In this document: piece by piece, positions 33,226 through 42,297 of the stretch | How the letters are laid out: each line of letters starts with the position of its first letter | Numbering within the stretch: the first letter of the stretch is position 1 | Source of the DNA: Sphingomonadales bacterium | GTDB taxonomy: Bacteria > Pseudomonadota > Alphaproteobacteria > Sphingomonadales > Sphingomonadaceae | Direction: 5' to 3' | Length of the DNA stretch: 45,194 nt | NCBI GenBank assembly: GCA_025356275.1 | Contig: JANXUK010000077.1 | Coordinates: forward strand, 1 to 45,194 | The notes under the pieces: generated by a model | Seen by the model: the letters and a program-made list of their open reading frames with translations, nothing else | The model's database searches: none | Told to the model about the DNA's origin: nothing | Made by a program: the position numbers and the translations under genes

Positions 33226-34707
33226 ATGACCACTCTGCCCGACGCCCAATTGTTCATCGACGGCAAGCTTTGCGGCGCAGCAAATGGCTCCACCTATGAC
33301 GTGATCAGCCCGTGGACCGGGCAGCCTGCGGGCAAGGCCGCCGATGCCGGCGCTGCCGATGTCGATGCCGCGATCGCCGCCGCGCGCCGGGCGTTTGACG
33401 ACACCGACTGGGCAACCAATCACGTTTTGCGGTTGGAACTGGTGACCAAATATCGCGCTTTGTTCGAGGCCAATCGGGCGCGGCTGAGCGATCTGGCATT
33501 GCATGAGGCCGGGGCGGCGCTGGGCGCGGTGGGGCGGGCGCATGTCGATATGGCGCTGGATGGCTGGGACGATTATCTGCGGGTGTTCCCGGCGCTGAAA
33601 TACGAACGGGATTATGGCACGCGACCGGCATTCGGCGGGGAGCATCACCGCTTTGCGGTCTATGAGCCGGTTGGCGTGGTCGCGGCGATCACGCCGTGGA
33701 ACGTGCCGCTATATGTCAATATCGGCAAGGTGGTGGCCGCGCTGCTGGCCGGTTGCACCGTAATCCTCAAGCCCGCGCCGAATACGCCCGGCATGGGCGC
33801 GATCTTTGGCGAGCTGGCGGCCGAGGCCGGGTTCCCGGCGGGCGTCATTAACGTGGTGTTCGGTAGCGATCCGGCGCTGGCGGGTGAGATGCTGGTGCAT
33901 GATCCGCGCGTCGATCTCATCTCCTTCACGGGCTCGACCGGGGTGGGCAAGCGGATCATGGAGCAGGGCGCGCAGACGCTGAAGCGCATATTCCTGGAGC
34001 TTGGCGGCAAATCGGCCAAGATCGTGCTGGAGGATGCGCCCGATTTCGCGATGGAAGTGGCCAGCACGATGCTGGTATTCCACGCCGGGCAGGGCTGTGC
34101 GGTGCAAAGCCGCCTGCTGGTTCCCGCCAGCCGCTATGAGGAGGCCAAGGCGATCCTCGGCCACGCCTACGGCCGGTTTGGCGACAATTGGGGTGACATC
34201 ACCAATCCAGCCCATATTATGGGCCCGGTGATCTCCAAGCGGCAGATGGAACGGGTGATGTCCTATATCGAACTGGGCAAGGCTGAGGGCGCGACGCTGA
34301 TCGCCGGCGGCAAGGCAAGGCCCGACAAATCTCCGGATGGGGGCGGCGGCGGGTTTTTTATCGAGCCGACCTGCTTTGGCGATGTCACCAATGACATGCG
34401 CATCGCGCAGGAGGAGATCTTCGGCCCGGTGCTGGTGGTGATCCCGTTCAAGGATGACGCCGACGCGATCCGCATCGCCAATGACAGCAGCTATGGCCTG
34501 TCGGGTGGGGTCAGCTCGGGCGATGTCGACCGCGCGATGAAGGTGGCGCGCGCGATCCGCACCGGCACGATGAGCGTCAATGGCGGCATGTGCATCGCAG
34601 GAGACATCCCGTTCGGTGGCCGCAAGGCCAGCGGCATGGGCCAGGAATGGGGCCTTGAGGGCATCGAGGAATTCCTCGAAACCAAGCTGATCGCGCGGCG
34701 GCTCTGA
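33226..34707 (+). CDS. NAD(P)+-dependent aldehyde dehydrogenase
   Basis: A 493-residue ALDH-superfamily enzyme oxidising an aldehyde to an acid. Motifs: ITPWNVPLYVNIGKV, SFTGSTGVGKRIM, catalytic Glu258 in LELGGKS, catalytic Cys291 in AGQGCAVQ, EEIFGPVLVVIPF and PFGGRKASGMGQEWG. It is followed by a TetR gene one base later, so the pair is co-transcribed, and it lies downstream of an SDR. The acid formed could feed one of the CoA ligases nearby. Substrate unknown. Confidence 0.94.
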   Translation: MTTLPDAQLFIDGKLCGAANGSTYDVISPWTGQPAGKAADAGAADVDAAIAAARRAFDDTDWATNHVLRLELVTKYRALFEANRARLSDLALHEAGAALGAVGRAHVDMALDGWDDYLRVFPALKYERDYGTRPAFGGEHHRFAVYEPVGVVAAITPWNVPLYVNIGKVVAALLAGCTVILKPAPNTPGMGAIFGELAAEAGFPAGVINVVFGSDPALAGEMLVHDPRVDLISFTGSTGVGKRIMEQGAQTLKRIFLELGGKSAKIVLEDAPDFAMEVASTMLVFHAGQGCAVQSRLLVPASRYEEAKAILGHAYGRFGDNWGDITNPAHIMGPVISKRQMERVMSYIELGKAEGATLIAGGKARPDKSPDGGGGGFFIEPTCFGDVTNDMRIAQEEIFGPVLVVIPFKDDADAIRIANDSSYGLSGGVSSGDVDRAMKVARAIRTGTMSVNGGMCIAGDIPFGGRKASGMGQEWGLEGIEEFLETKLIARRL

Positions 34708-34708
34708 C

Positions 34709-35419
34709 ATGCTGGGGGGACATCTTTCGGTCGTGGCCAATGCGAATCAGCGCGACGATTCGGAGCTCAGCCACAATCTCAACGGGCAACGCCTGGGACG
34801 TAAGGGCCGCGATACCCGTGACCGGATCATCGCGGCGGCCAGCGAGCTGATCGCCAATGCCCCTGCCGGCACCGCGCTGTCGCTGAGCGCGGTGGCGCGG
34901 GCAGCGTCGCTGCGCATGACGTCGCTGTACAATTACTTCGCCGACCTGACCGAGCTGTTGCTGGCGGTGCTGGAGCCGGTGATGGACAGCGCCGAGGAGG
35001 CCTATCTGGCGCGGCTGCGCAATCCGTGGAGCGACGGCGATCTGGCGGCGCATTGCGATGATTTTGTGCGCGGGTACCACGGTTTCTGGGCGCGTAACAC
35101 GCGGCTGCTGCATCTGCGCAACACCCTGTCGGATGGCATGGATGAGCGGATCACCACCGCAAGGCTGCGCGCGACCCAGCCGATTATCCGGCTGTTGGTG
35201 ACGCAGATGGGCGGCGATCCCCGCGCGCTGCGCAGCCGTGAGTTCGGCATGTCGACGGTGCTGATGATCGGCATCGAACGCTCGATGACCGCGCTGACCG
35301 ATGCCGATCTGCCGTCACGGATGGCGGAGAATCTCCAGCATGATTCGAACCATTTCCTGGTGCCCTGTGCCCGGCTGCTGGAGATGGCGATCCGCGATAT
35401 GCGGCAGGCAAAAGCATGA
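34709..35419 (+). CDS. TetR family transcriptional regulator
   Basis: A 236-residue repressor. An N-terminal tail of about 30 residues precedes the HTH: RDTRDRIIAAASELIANAP, LSLSAVARAASLRMTSLYNY, FADLTELLLAVLEP. The C-terminal ligand domain is divergent as usual. It starts one base after the ALDH stop and probably controls this unit. Its last codons and stop fall inside a family C palindrome, so the C-terminus may have been altered when the element inserted. The inverted repeat at 24239-24258 has TetR-operator geometry but lies 10 kb away. Confidence 0.9.
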   Translation: MLGGHLSVVANANQRDDSELSHNLNGQRLGRKGRDTRDRIIAAASELIANAPAGTALSLSAVARAASLRMTSLYNYFADLTELLLAVLEPVMDSAEEAYLARLRNPWSDGDLAAHCDDFVRGYHGFWARNTRLLHLRNTLSDGMDERITTARLRATQPIIRLLVTQMGGDPRALRSREFGMSTVLMIGIERSMTALTDADLPSRMAENLQHDSNHFLVPCARLLEMAIRDMRQAKA

Positions 35420-35459
35420 TGACAAAAAGTGGGCACCGGTTTTTGTCAACAAATCATGC
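35414..35459. repeat. Palindromic repeat, family C copy 2
   Basis: GCATGATGACAAAAAG begins a 46-bp palindrome ending in AAATCATGC, with inner arms GACAAAAA and TTTTTGTC. It contains the TGA stop of the TetR gene. It is almost identical to copy 3, which starts 56 bp later, and similar to copy 1 at 6381-6424. Placed between converging genes, it may serve as a bidirectional terminator. Confidence 0.8.
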
Positions 35460-35469
35460 GACAACAAAA

Positions 35470-35515
35470 GCATGATGACAAAAAGTGGGAACCGGTTTTT
35501 GTCAATAAATCATGC
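35470..35515. repeat. Palindromic repeat, family C copy 3
   Basis: Tandem copy of the preceding element, differing at few positions (for example GGGAACC for GGGCACC at the centre). With copy 2 it fills the gap between the TetR stop and the converging enoyl-CoA hydratase stop at 35543. Confidence 0.8.
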
Positions 35516-35542
35516 GATAACAAAAGCCTGGACTTTGATCGA

Positions 35543-36412
35543 TCAGGATTTCCTGCCGCCAACGCCCTTCACATATTGCTTCATCCGCGCCATGTAGTCG
35601 GGGTTCAGCATCAGCGCGGAATTGGCCATGCGCTCAACATGGCGGCCCATTTCGGGGCTCATTTCCGCCGCCATCTCGATCGCCAGTTTCGCCGCGCCCA
35701 TCTGTTCGCCGCTCTGCCGCGCCAGATGCTGGCAGAAATCCATGACTTCGGCCTCGAAAATATCCTCGGGGAACACCTGATGGACCAGGCCCATGGTGTA
35801 GGCCATTTCGGCGCTGGCCGACTTGTTGGCCATGATCAGCCAGCGCGCCCAATGCGGCCCGCATAGCCGCGCCAGCCGGCTGACCCCGCCAGACGCCGGC
35901 AGCACGCCGAACAACCCCTCGGGGAAGGCATAGGCGGCGTTGGTGGAGGCAAGGCGAAAATCGCAGCTCAGCGACATCTCCAGCCCGCCGCCGACGCACA
36001 TGGCATGATGCGCCACCACGATGGGCTTCTCGATATGCTCCATCTCGTCATAGATGCGGTGCATGCCGTTGAGATTGATGCGATGATTTTCGCGGATGCC
36101 GCGCGCGGTATGAGTCTGCTGGATGTGCTTGTCGCCCAGCCCACCGCGCAGATCGGCGCCCGAGCAGAAATAGCGCCCGGTGGCGCGAATCAGCATGACC
36201 TTGAGATCGGCGTTGTCGCGGAAGCGCAGCACAGCTTCCCCGAACAAATCCATCATTTCGGAGGTGATGGCGTTGAGCTTGGCGGGTCGGTTGAGGGTGC
36301 AGATGATGATCCCCTCGGGCGTGGTATCGACCAGCAGATGCGGCGAAATATCTGGCATTTGGAGCGCCTTGGCGAATGTAACGGGAACGTCGTGCGGGGT
36401 CAGGTCGCCCAT
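35543..36412 (-). CDS. Enoyl-CoA hydratase/isomerase family protein
   Basis: A 289-residue crotonase-fold protein: IIICTLNRPAKLNAITSEMM, oxyanion-hole segment YFCSGADLRGG, HHAMCVGGGLEMSLSCDFRL and AFPEGLFGVLPASGGVSRLA. The first catalytic-type Glu (GGLEMS) is present; at the second site the segment reads LPASGG, so the chemistry may differ from simple hydration. The start at 36412 overlaps the SDR stop (TAATG); a shorter start at 36358 is possible. It forms an SDR-hydratase pair in a beta-oxidation-like pathway. Confidence 0.87.
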   Translation of the reverse strand: MGDLTPHDVPVTFAKALQMPDISPHLLVDTTPEGIIICTLNRPAKLNAITSEMMDLFGEAVLRFRDNADLKVMLIRATGRYFCSGADLRGGLGDKHIQQTHTARGIRENHRINLNGMHRIYDEMEHIEKPIVVAHHAMCVGGGLEMSLSCDFRLASTNAAYAFPEGLFGVLPASGGVSRLARLCGPHWARWLIMANKSASAEMAYTMGLVHQVFPEDIFEAEVMDFCQHLARQSGEQMGAAKLAIEMAAEMSPEMGRHVERMANSALMLNPDYMARMKQYVKGVGGRKS

Positions 36413-37236
36413 TACGCCGGTTGCCGCCGCATCATCCGCGACAGATCGACCTGGCCGGTGGGAATGCCGCCCATAAAACCGCCATCGACCGGCAGCACCA
36501 CGCCATTGACGATCGTGGCGAATGCGCTGTTCAACCACACCAGCGGCGCCGCCTGTTCATAGGGCGTGGAGTAACGCCCCATCGGCTGGGTCGCGGCCTC
36601 GATCACATCCTTGCCCGAATTCTTCTCGAAATCGGCCATCATCGGGGTCTGGGTGGGTGAGGGCAGCGTGCAATTGATGCGGATGCCGCGTTTGATCAGG
36701 TGAGCGCCCATATATTGCGTCCAGACGATGACGGCCTCCTTGGAAAAGGAATAGCCCTCCGCCACGGTGGCCATATTGGCGGCGCACCAATCCATAGCGC
36801 CCTGCCAGCCCTTCGTGGTGACGAATCCCATGCCGGTGGGGATGCGCCGGCTCCAGCCGAGGCCGCCGGTGGACGCGATGCTGGCGATGGCGCCGCCTTC
36901 GCTCATCCGCTCTGCGACCAGTTCGGTCATCAGACGCAGGCCGATGAAATTGACCTTCATCACATCCATCGGGTCGAAAGAACCATTGGGCAGACCGGCG
37001 CAATTGAACAGCGCGTCAATGCCGCCGGAGATGCCCGCGACCCCCGCCTCGATCGAACCGGCATCGCGCAGGTCAACCTGGGTAAAGCTGGCCAGCGGCA
37101 GCGCGCAGGGCTTGTAATCGAAGCCATGCACCTCGGCGCCCAGCTCGATCAGCAATTTCGCCGCTGCCTCGCCCATGCCGGAAAAACAGCCGGTGACGAT
37201 GACGCGCTTGCCGCGATAGCCCAGAATTTCTGACAT
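36412..37236 (-). CDS. SDR oxidoreductase, 3-alpha-hydroxysteroid / coniferyl-alcohol dehydrogenase-like
   Basis: A 274-residue SDR with VTGCFSGMGEAAAKLL, Asp after strand two (VHGFDYK, favouring NAD), FNCAGLPNG in place of NNAG, Ser in SIASTGGLGWS, and YSFSK as the Tyr-Lys pair. The insertion of over 40 residues between the Ser and Tyr is typical of the 3-alpha-HSD/carbonyl reductase and coniferyl-alcohol dehydrogenase branch. GGGAG precedes two adjacent ATGs (37239 and 37236); the second is used. It is coupled to the enoyl-CoA hydratase. Steroid or aromatic alcohol oxidation is a guess from the branch. Confidence 0.84.
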   Translation of the reverse strand: MSEILGYRGKRVIVTGCFSGMGEAAAKLLIELGAEVHGFDYKPCALPLASFTQVDLRDAGSIEAGVAGISGGIDALFNCAGLPNGSFDPMDVMKVNFIGLRLMTELVAERMSEGGAIASIASTGGLGWSRRIPTGMGFVTTKGWQGAMDWCAANMATVAEGYSFSKEAVIVWTQYMGAHLIKRGIRINCTLPSPTQTPMMADFEKNSGKDVIEAATQPMGRYSTPYEQAAPLVWLNSAFATIVNGVVLPVDGGFMGGIPTGQVDLSRMMRRQPA

Positions 37237-37342
37237 CATTGATACTCCCGCCGGCGTATTGCGCCGCAATTGGTGCAGTGGAGGCAAATGTCGCGGGGAT
37301 CAAGGCGGCTGCGGCAAACCAGGCACGTCACCCTGGGCTGGT

Positions 37343-37421
37343 CGTCACCCGAGAGCCGAGCGCGGCGATTGAGAGTGTCGGTGCTCCCAATCGCCTCGTC
37401 ATCCGCTCCTCGCGGGTGACG
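37343..37421. repeat. Imperfect long hairpin between an SDR gene and an iclR gene
   Basis: CGTCACCCG (37343-37351) pairs with CGGGTGACG (37413-37421), and GGCGATTG near 37364 pairs with CAATCGCC near 37388, giving a long interrupted stem. It lies just past the IclR stop and 100 bp upstream of the SDR start. It may be the iclR terminator or another repeat element; no second copy was seen in the window. Confidence 0.55.
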
Positions 37422-37423
37422 GG

Positions 37424-38266
37424 TTACGCGGCGGTGGGCAGCGCTTCGATCCGTGTTGGCTCGGCCTCGGCCTCGGCCGGGGTGCAGCAGGCGCGGATGC
37501 CTTCACGCAGGCATTCGAGCAGGGCGTCGCCCTGAACCCGTGCCTCAGGGCCATAGACAAAGCCGACCGCCATGCGGTGCCCGCTGCCGTCATCGGGCAG
37601 CAGCGCGACCAACGCCTCGGCATTGGCGTCGAAGCCGGCGGGGCCGACGGCATATTGCCCGTCGCGGCAAAGCTGAAGCCGCTGGGTCATTTCGGAGCAG
37701 GAGAATTTTGCGTCATTGGGCGCCTCGGCGTTGAGCCGGCGCACGATGCCATCGACCCGCGACTGCGGCACCGTGGACAGCAGCAGCCAACCCGCTGCCG
37801 AAGCATAGAGCGGTTCTTGCAGGCCCCCGAACAGCCCGCGCGTCGCGCTATGGCCATTGGCGCTGGTGGCGCGCGGCGAGGTACGCCAGCTGACGATCTG
37901 GGTATTGAGGCCCACCATGCCGAAGATCCCGACCGCAAGCCCGGTCTGGGCGACCAGCCGGTCGACCAGCCGGATCAGCGAACCGCCCCGCGCCGTCCCG
38001 CTCTGGCTGGCGGTGCCCAGCAGGGCCGCGCGCGGCGCCAGGCAATAGGACCGCGAATAGGGGTCCTTGTAGAGCAGGCCCAGCTCAACCAGGCTGGACA
38101 GCAATTCCGAGGTGCTGGATTGCGGGCGGTTATAACGCCGGACGATGTCCATCACGGTAGCCTCGCGGTGGGTGTCATCGAAATATTCGAGCACCTCGAC
38201 CACGCGGCGCGCGATCTTTGCCTTGTTCGATTGTGCCCGATTAGCTGGGCTATTGCAGGTCGCCAT
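37424..38266 (-). CDS. IclR family transcriptional regulator
   Basis: A 280-residue regulator with the N-terminal winged helix ARRVVEVLEYFDDTHREATV, MDIVRRYNRPQSSTSELLSS, LVELGLLYKD, then a GAF-like effector domain (GSLIRLVDRLVAQTGLAVGI, SAAGWLLLSTV). IclR proteins often control aromatic or short-acid catabolism. It is likely to regulate the SDR-hydratase pair downstream or the ligase unit. ATG 38266 has AGAGG upstream; ATG 38305 would add 13 residues. Confidence 0.87.
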   Translation of the reverse strand: MATCNSPANRAQSNKAKIARRVVEVLEYFDDTHREATVMDIVRRYNRPQSSTSELLSSLVELGLLYKDPYSRSYCLAPRAALLGTASQSGTARGGSLIRLVDRLVAQTGLAVGIFGMVGLNTQIVSWRTSPRATSANGHSATRGLFGGLQEPLYASAAGWLLLSTVPQSRVDGIVRRLNAEAPNDAKFSCSEMTQRLQLCRDGQYAVGPAGFDANAEALVALLPDDGSGHRMAVGFVYGPEARVQGDALLECLREGIRACCTPAEAEAEPTRIEALPTAA

Positions 38267-38395
38267 TGCGCTATCCTCTCGTCCCTTATGGTGCATAGAT
38301 TTCACCTGATGGGGGCGGATGTCAATGATAAATGATTGCTTCTCGTTTTTTAATTACCTGGCTTAGTATTTGGCCGATGGGGCAGGATTAAAATC

Positions 38396-39889
38396 CTACA
38401 TTTCCGCGAAAATTCGCGTGATGGCGGCGCGGTCGATTTTGAGCGAAGGGTTGCGCGGCAGCTCCGAAACGATCCGCCAATGCGCCGGCAGATGCGTCGC
38501 GGGCAGGTGCTGGCGCAGATGCGCGGCCAGCGCGGCGGGCACTGCTCCGGCGATATCATCGCCGAGTCGCACCATCGCGCCCGGCACCTGACCGACCCGC
38601 GCATCGGCTACCACGACCACCGCCGCCTCGGCCACGGCGGGGTGCAGCAACAGCGCGGTCTCGATGCTCTCGGGCAGCAGCTTGAAGCCGCCACGCATGA
38701 TCGCTCCGTCGGCGCGGCCATGGATGAACACAAAGCCGTCGGCGTCGATATGACCGATGTCGGCGGTGGCGATCCAGTCGGCGGCGATGCGCGGCGCGTG
38801 AACCTCTATACGGCCCTCTGCGCCGGGGGGGAGGGGCGCGCCGCTGACGCTATCGACGATGCGCAACCCGCAGCCGGGCATTGCGCGTCCGACCGAGCCG
38901 AGCTTGGCGCGGCCATAGACGCGGTGTAGATCGAGGCTCATCCCCGCCACCGGCCCGCCAAATTCGGTGGCGCCATACGAGACCAGCACCGGGATGCCAT
39001 AGCGATCCTCGAAAGCGGTCTGCACCGCCGGAGCCAGCGGCGCCGCGCCCGAACCCATCGACTTCAGGGAGGCGAGGTCCGCCGCCGGGATGTCGGCATC
39101 GAGCAGCGCCTGCAACATCGAGGGCGGAACGCCGTGCGATGCGGGCCGGAAGGTTCGCACGTAATCGACCCAGCTCGCGATGCTGAACCGTTCGAGCAGC
39201 CGTGCATTCTGGCCATTCAACAACGCCGGCAGAGTGGTGTAGATCCCCGAAATATTACCCAGCGGCATATAGAGCAGCGAAGGGGGTGCCTCTGGCAGCG
39301 GTGTCGCGGCGATATGATGCCGGGCGATCATCGCGAAGGGGATGGGAAAATGCTTGGGCGGCCCGGTGGTGCCGCTGGTCAAGATGGCGATATGGGGCTC
39401 GCCGGTGGCGGTTGCGGCGGCATTTGCGGATTGAGGCTTCGCGGCGGCGGGGATGAGCGTCGGGGCCATGCCATGGAGGGCGATTGCCGGGATGCCCTGG
39501 CGGGCGCATTCGGCACGGATTTCGGGCGCGTCATCGGCCTGGGTCAGCACGAAAGCGGCGGGGGCGATGCGGGCCAGATCACGCGCGATACCGGCGGGCG
39601 ACTGAAAGCCATAGACCATCGCGATGCTGTTTTCATGGGCGATCAGGCCTAACAGGGCAGCAATCGTGGCGGGGTGATTGCGCGAGACCAGCGCTATAAT
39701 GGCGCCCGGCGCCACCCCCGACAGGTGGCGGGTGATTGCGGCGGCACAGGCGGCCATCTCGCCCCAGCTATGCCAGATACCGTCAAATTCGATGGCGCGG
39801 GCGGCGGCGGGGCGAGCGAGCGCACGCGCGGCATGGCTGCTCAGCGATTCCACCTGTGGCCTGCTCCTCTGCGTTCCCGGAGCGACCAT
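38396..39889 (-). CDS. Class I adenylate-forming acyl/aryl-CoA ligase
   Basis: A 497-residue ANL enzyme: P-loop ILTSGTTGPPKHFPIPFAMI, SYGATEFGGPVAGM (A5), WIATADIGHIDADGFVF, GRADGAIMRGGFKLLPESIE and the lysine region NPSLKIDRAAI. The P-loop tail (KHFPIPF) is atypical compared with the two other ligases here, so it probably handles a different acid. It is divergent from a crotonase-like gene across 74 bp, suggesting shared control. Confidence 0.87.
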   Translation of the reverse strand: MVAPGTQRSRPQVESLSSHAARALARPAAARAIEFDGIWHSWGEMAACAAAITRHLSGVAPGAIIALVSRNHPATIAALLGLIAHENSIAMVYGFQSPAGIARDLARIAPAAFVLTQADDAPEIRAECARQGIPAIALHGMAPTLIPAAAKPQSANAAATATGEPHIAILTSGTTGPPKHFPIPFAMIARHHIAATPLPEAPPSLLYMPLGNISGIYTTLPALLNGQNARLLERFSIASWVDYVRTFRPASHGVPPSMLQALLDADIPAADLASLKSMGSGAAPLAPAVQTAFEDRYGIPVLVSYGATEFGGPVAGMSLDLHRVYGRAKLGSVGRAMPGCGLRIVDSVSGAPLPPGAEGRIEVHAPRIAADWIATADIGHIDADGFVFIHGRADGAIMRGGFKLLPESIETALLLHPAVAEAAVVVVADARVGQVPGAMVRLGDDIAGAVPAALAAHLRQHLPATHLPAHWRIVSELPRNPSLKIDRAAITRIFAEM

Positions 39890-39963
39890 GCGGAGGTTGG
39901 CGGGTGCTGGTCAACAGGCAAGATTTGCCGCATGCCGCCACAAAACAACCACCGGGACCGGCA

Positions 39964-40950
39964 ATGCAACTGGAGCACTATCGGATCGAGCCGGCGCAAT
40001 TGGGGACGGAGGCGGCGCTGTGGCGGGGGCCGCTGGCGGTCGTCGATCTGGCGGCGGTGGGTGAGGTTCCCGACGCGATCACCCTCCCGCCATGCCCTGT
40101 CGTGGGCGTGGGCGTGGGCAACGCGGCGCATCCGCTGACGGTGCGGCTGGATTGCGTGATCGAGCAGCCCGTCGGCCTCGCGGCGCTGGCGGCGCAAGTT
40201 TTGGCGCAGCCCGAGGCGGCGGCGGTGGCGGTGGCGCTGTTGCGGCTGCTGCCCGGTATGACCATGGCAGACGGGCTGGTTGCCGAATCGCTGGCCTACG
40301 GCCTGTTGCAGGGCAGCGCGGGGCATCGCCGCTGGCTGGCGAGGCGGGAGGCCGCGCCGATGGCCGCGCCTGGGGCGGTGGGCTGCGAACGGCACGGCGA
40401 TACGTTGGCCATCACGCTGGCGCGGCCATGGGCGGGCAATGCCATCGATGCCGGTATGCGCGATGCTTTGGCGGAGGGGTTCGGCGTGGCGGCGCTGGAC
40501 CCGTCGATCACGCGGATCAGCCTGCGGGCCAAGGGCCGCGCGTTTTGCCTTGGCGCCGATCTGGCGGAATTTGGCACCACCAGCGATCCGGCGACCGCGC
40601 ATGGCATCCGGCAATTGGCCCTGCCGGCGCGGGTCATCGCGGCCTGTGCCGGGCGGCTGGAGGTCCATGTCGATGGTGCTTGCGTCGGGGCGGGGCTGGA
40701 GATGGCGGCGTTTGCTGCGCGCCTTACCGCGTCCCCGCGCGCCTGGTTTCAGCTGCCCGAACTGGCCATGGGGCTGTTGCCGGGGGCGGGGGGGTGCGTA
40801 TCGCTGGTGCGGCGGATCGGGCGACAGCGGAGCGCTCTGATGATCCTGTCGGGGCGGCGGATTTCGGCGCGGACGGCGCTAGGCTGGGGGCTGGTCGATG
40901 GCATCATGGACGAGGGCCCCGGCGACGATGGTGGCGGCGACATCGGCTGA
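39964..40950 (+). CDS. Crotonase-fold protein with N-terminal extension
   Basis: A 328-residue protein. The crotonase core starts near residue 140 (ERHGDTLAITLARPWAGNAI) and includes FCLGADLAEFG (oxyanion hole), HVDGACVGAGLEMAAFAARL and FQLPELAMGLLPGAGGCVSL. The first about 130 residues are extra; part of them (MADGLVAESLAYGLLQGSAG) resembles the C-terminal helices of crotonases, hinting at a duplicated or permuted arrangement. The last 72 bases overlap the end of the converging amidohydrolase. Function is probably CoA-thioester hydration or isomerisation. Confidence 0.8.
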   Translation: MQLEHYRIEPAQLGTEAALWRGPLAVVDLAAVGEVPDAITLPPCPVVGVGVGNAAHPLTVRLDCVIEQPVGLAALAAQVLAQPEAAAVAVALLRLLPGMTMADGLVAESLAYGLLQGSAGHRRWLARREAAPMAAPGAVGCERHGDTLAITLARPWAGNAIDAGMRDALAEGFGVAALDPSITRISLRAKGRAFCLGADLAEFGTTSDPATAHGIRQLALPARVIAACAGRLEVHVDGACVGAGLEMAAFAARLTASPRAWFQLPELAMGLLPGAGGCVSLVRRIGRQRSALMILSGRRISARTALGWGLVDGIMDEGPGDDGGGDIG

Positions 40951-42297
40951 CCCCACATCGCCTGAGCTGAGCCGTGTCCGGGCCTTGGCCCACGGCTTGG
41001 CCAGCAGGCACAGGTCGGCCTCGGCGCCCACCGCGATGCGACGCTGGCGCGCCAGGTCGGCGGGGTCGGCGAGGTAGAGGGCCAGCGCGGCCTCGGGGCT
41101 GAGCGCCTCCGCGCCGCCGATCACCCGCCCCGCGTGCGTGCGGCGCGTGATGGCGGCGGCCATGCCGGCCCACGGATCGGCGCTGCCAAACGGCGCGTCA
41201 CTGCCTGCGGCCAGCGTGATGCCTGCGCCCCGAAACGCGGCTAGGCGGTAGAGATGGGCGTGGGTTCCGGCCGGGATCGCTGCGGCATATTCCTCACCGC
41301 GTTCGGCGATGAAATGCGGCTGGCTGACCACCGACAGGCCGCTTTGCGCGATTTGGGCGACCAATGCGTCGGAGGCGATCCCGGCGTGTTCGATACGGTC
41401 GCCGCGCATCGGTCCGGCGGCGGCGAGGGCGGCGAGGGTGAAAACCAGCTCGACCTCGGTGGTGCAATGGCTGGCGATGGCGCGGTCCTGACGGTGCGCG
41501 GCAGCGATGAAGGCGATGGTGGCGTCGAGATCGGGCAGCGCGGCTTCATGCAGGTGGAGCTTGGCCGGGCCGATCCGCCAGCCATTTTGCGCCGTTTCCG
41601 CCAGCGCCAGCGTGCCCGCCAGCATGACGCGTTGGGTGAGCTTGCCAGCGGCGATCTGGGCGGCGAAATGCGCAGCGGCGGGGGCGTCATTGCGCACCGA
41701 CATGTCGGTGAGGCCGGTGATGCCGTGCCGCGCCAATTCGGCCGAGGCGGCGGCGAAATCGGGCATCTGGCCCGCCAGCGCGCCGGCCAGCCAAGCATCC
41801 TCGTCGAACAGGCGCCCGGTATAGGCCCCGTTCGCGCGCTCCAGCCCCGGCGGGGCGGCGGCGTTGGCGAGCGCGCGTGCCAGCCCCGCGCTGTTGAACA
41901 GCCACATCCGGCCCGACCGGTGCTGTATCCGCATCGGGCGGTGCGTGATCAGGCGGTCGAGCGCGGCGGCATCGGGCAGGCCCATGACGCTCTCGTGGTA
42001 GAGGATGCCGCGCAGCCAGCCCTCGCCCGGCGCCGCGCGCAGGCTGGCAGCGAGTGCGCCCTCATCGGCGATCTTGGGCGGGCCGCAGACCAGCGAGCTT
42101 TGCCGCGCCGCGAGGCCCGCGAGATGAATGTGATGATCGTGCAGGCCGGGGAGCAGCGCGCCGCCCCTGGCATCGATGATGCGCTCGCCGGGGTGGGGGG
42201 TGAGCTGGCCGATGGCGGCGATGCGGCCCTTGGCGATGCGCAGGTCGGCGCTGGAGTGCCCGAGGATCTCGGCACCGTGGATCAGCACGCGAGCCAT
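40879..42297 (-). CDS. YtcJ-like amidohydrolase (Amidohydro_3)
   Basis: A 472-residue metal-dependent hydrolase. Metal motif GLHDHHIHLAG is near the N-terminus, followed by ASHCTTEVE, GDRIEHAGI, VVSQPHFIAERG and GITLAAGSDAPFGSADPWAG with the catalytic-type Asp. YtcJ-like enzymes cleave amides, formamides or ring C-N/C-O bonds; the substrate is unknown. Usual family length is about 520-550, so this is a compact member. Its start overlaps the CoA-transferase end by 16 bp, indicating one operon. Confidence 0.88.
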   Translation of the reverse strand: MARVLIHGAEILGHSSADLRIAKGRIAAIGQLTPHPGERIIDARGGALLPGLHDHHIHLAGLAARQSSLVCGPPKIADEGALAASLRAAPGEGWLRGILYHESVMGLPDAAALDRLITHRPMRIQHRSGRMWLFNSAGLARALANAAAPPGLERANGAYTGRLFDEDAWLAGALAGQMPDFAAASAELARHGITGLTDMSVRNDAPAAAHFAAQIAAGKLTQRVMLAGTLALAETAQNGWRIGPAKLHLHEAALPDLDATIAFIAAAHRQDRAIASHCTTEVELVFTLAALAAAGPMRGDRIEHAGIASDALVAQIAQSGLSVVSQPHFIAERGEEYAAAIPAGTHAHLYRLAAFRGAGITLAAGSDAPFGSADPWAGMAAAITRRTHAGRVIGGAEALSPEAALALYLADPADLARQRRIAVGAEADLCLLAKPWAKARTRLSSGDVGSADVAATIVAGALVHDAIDQPPA

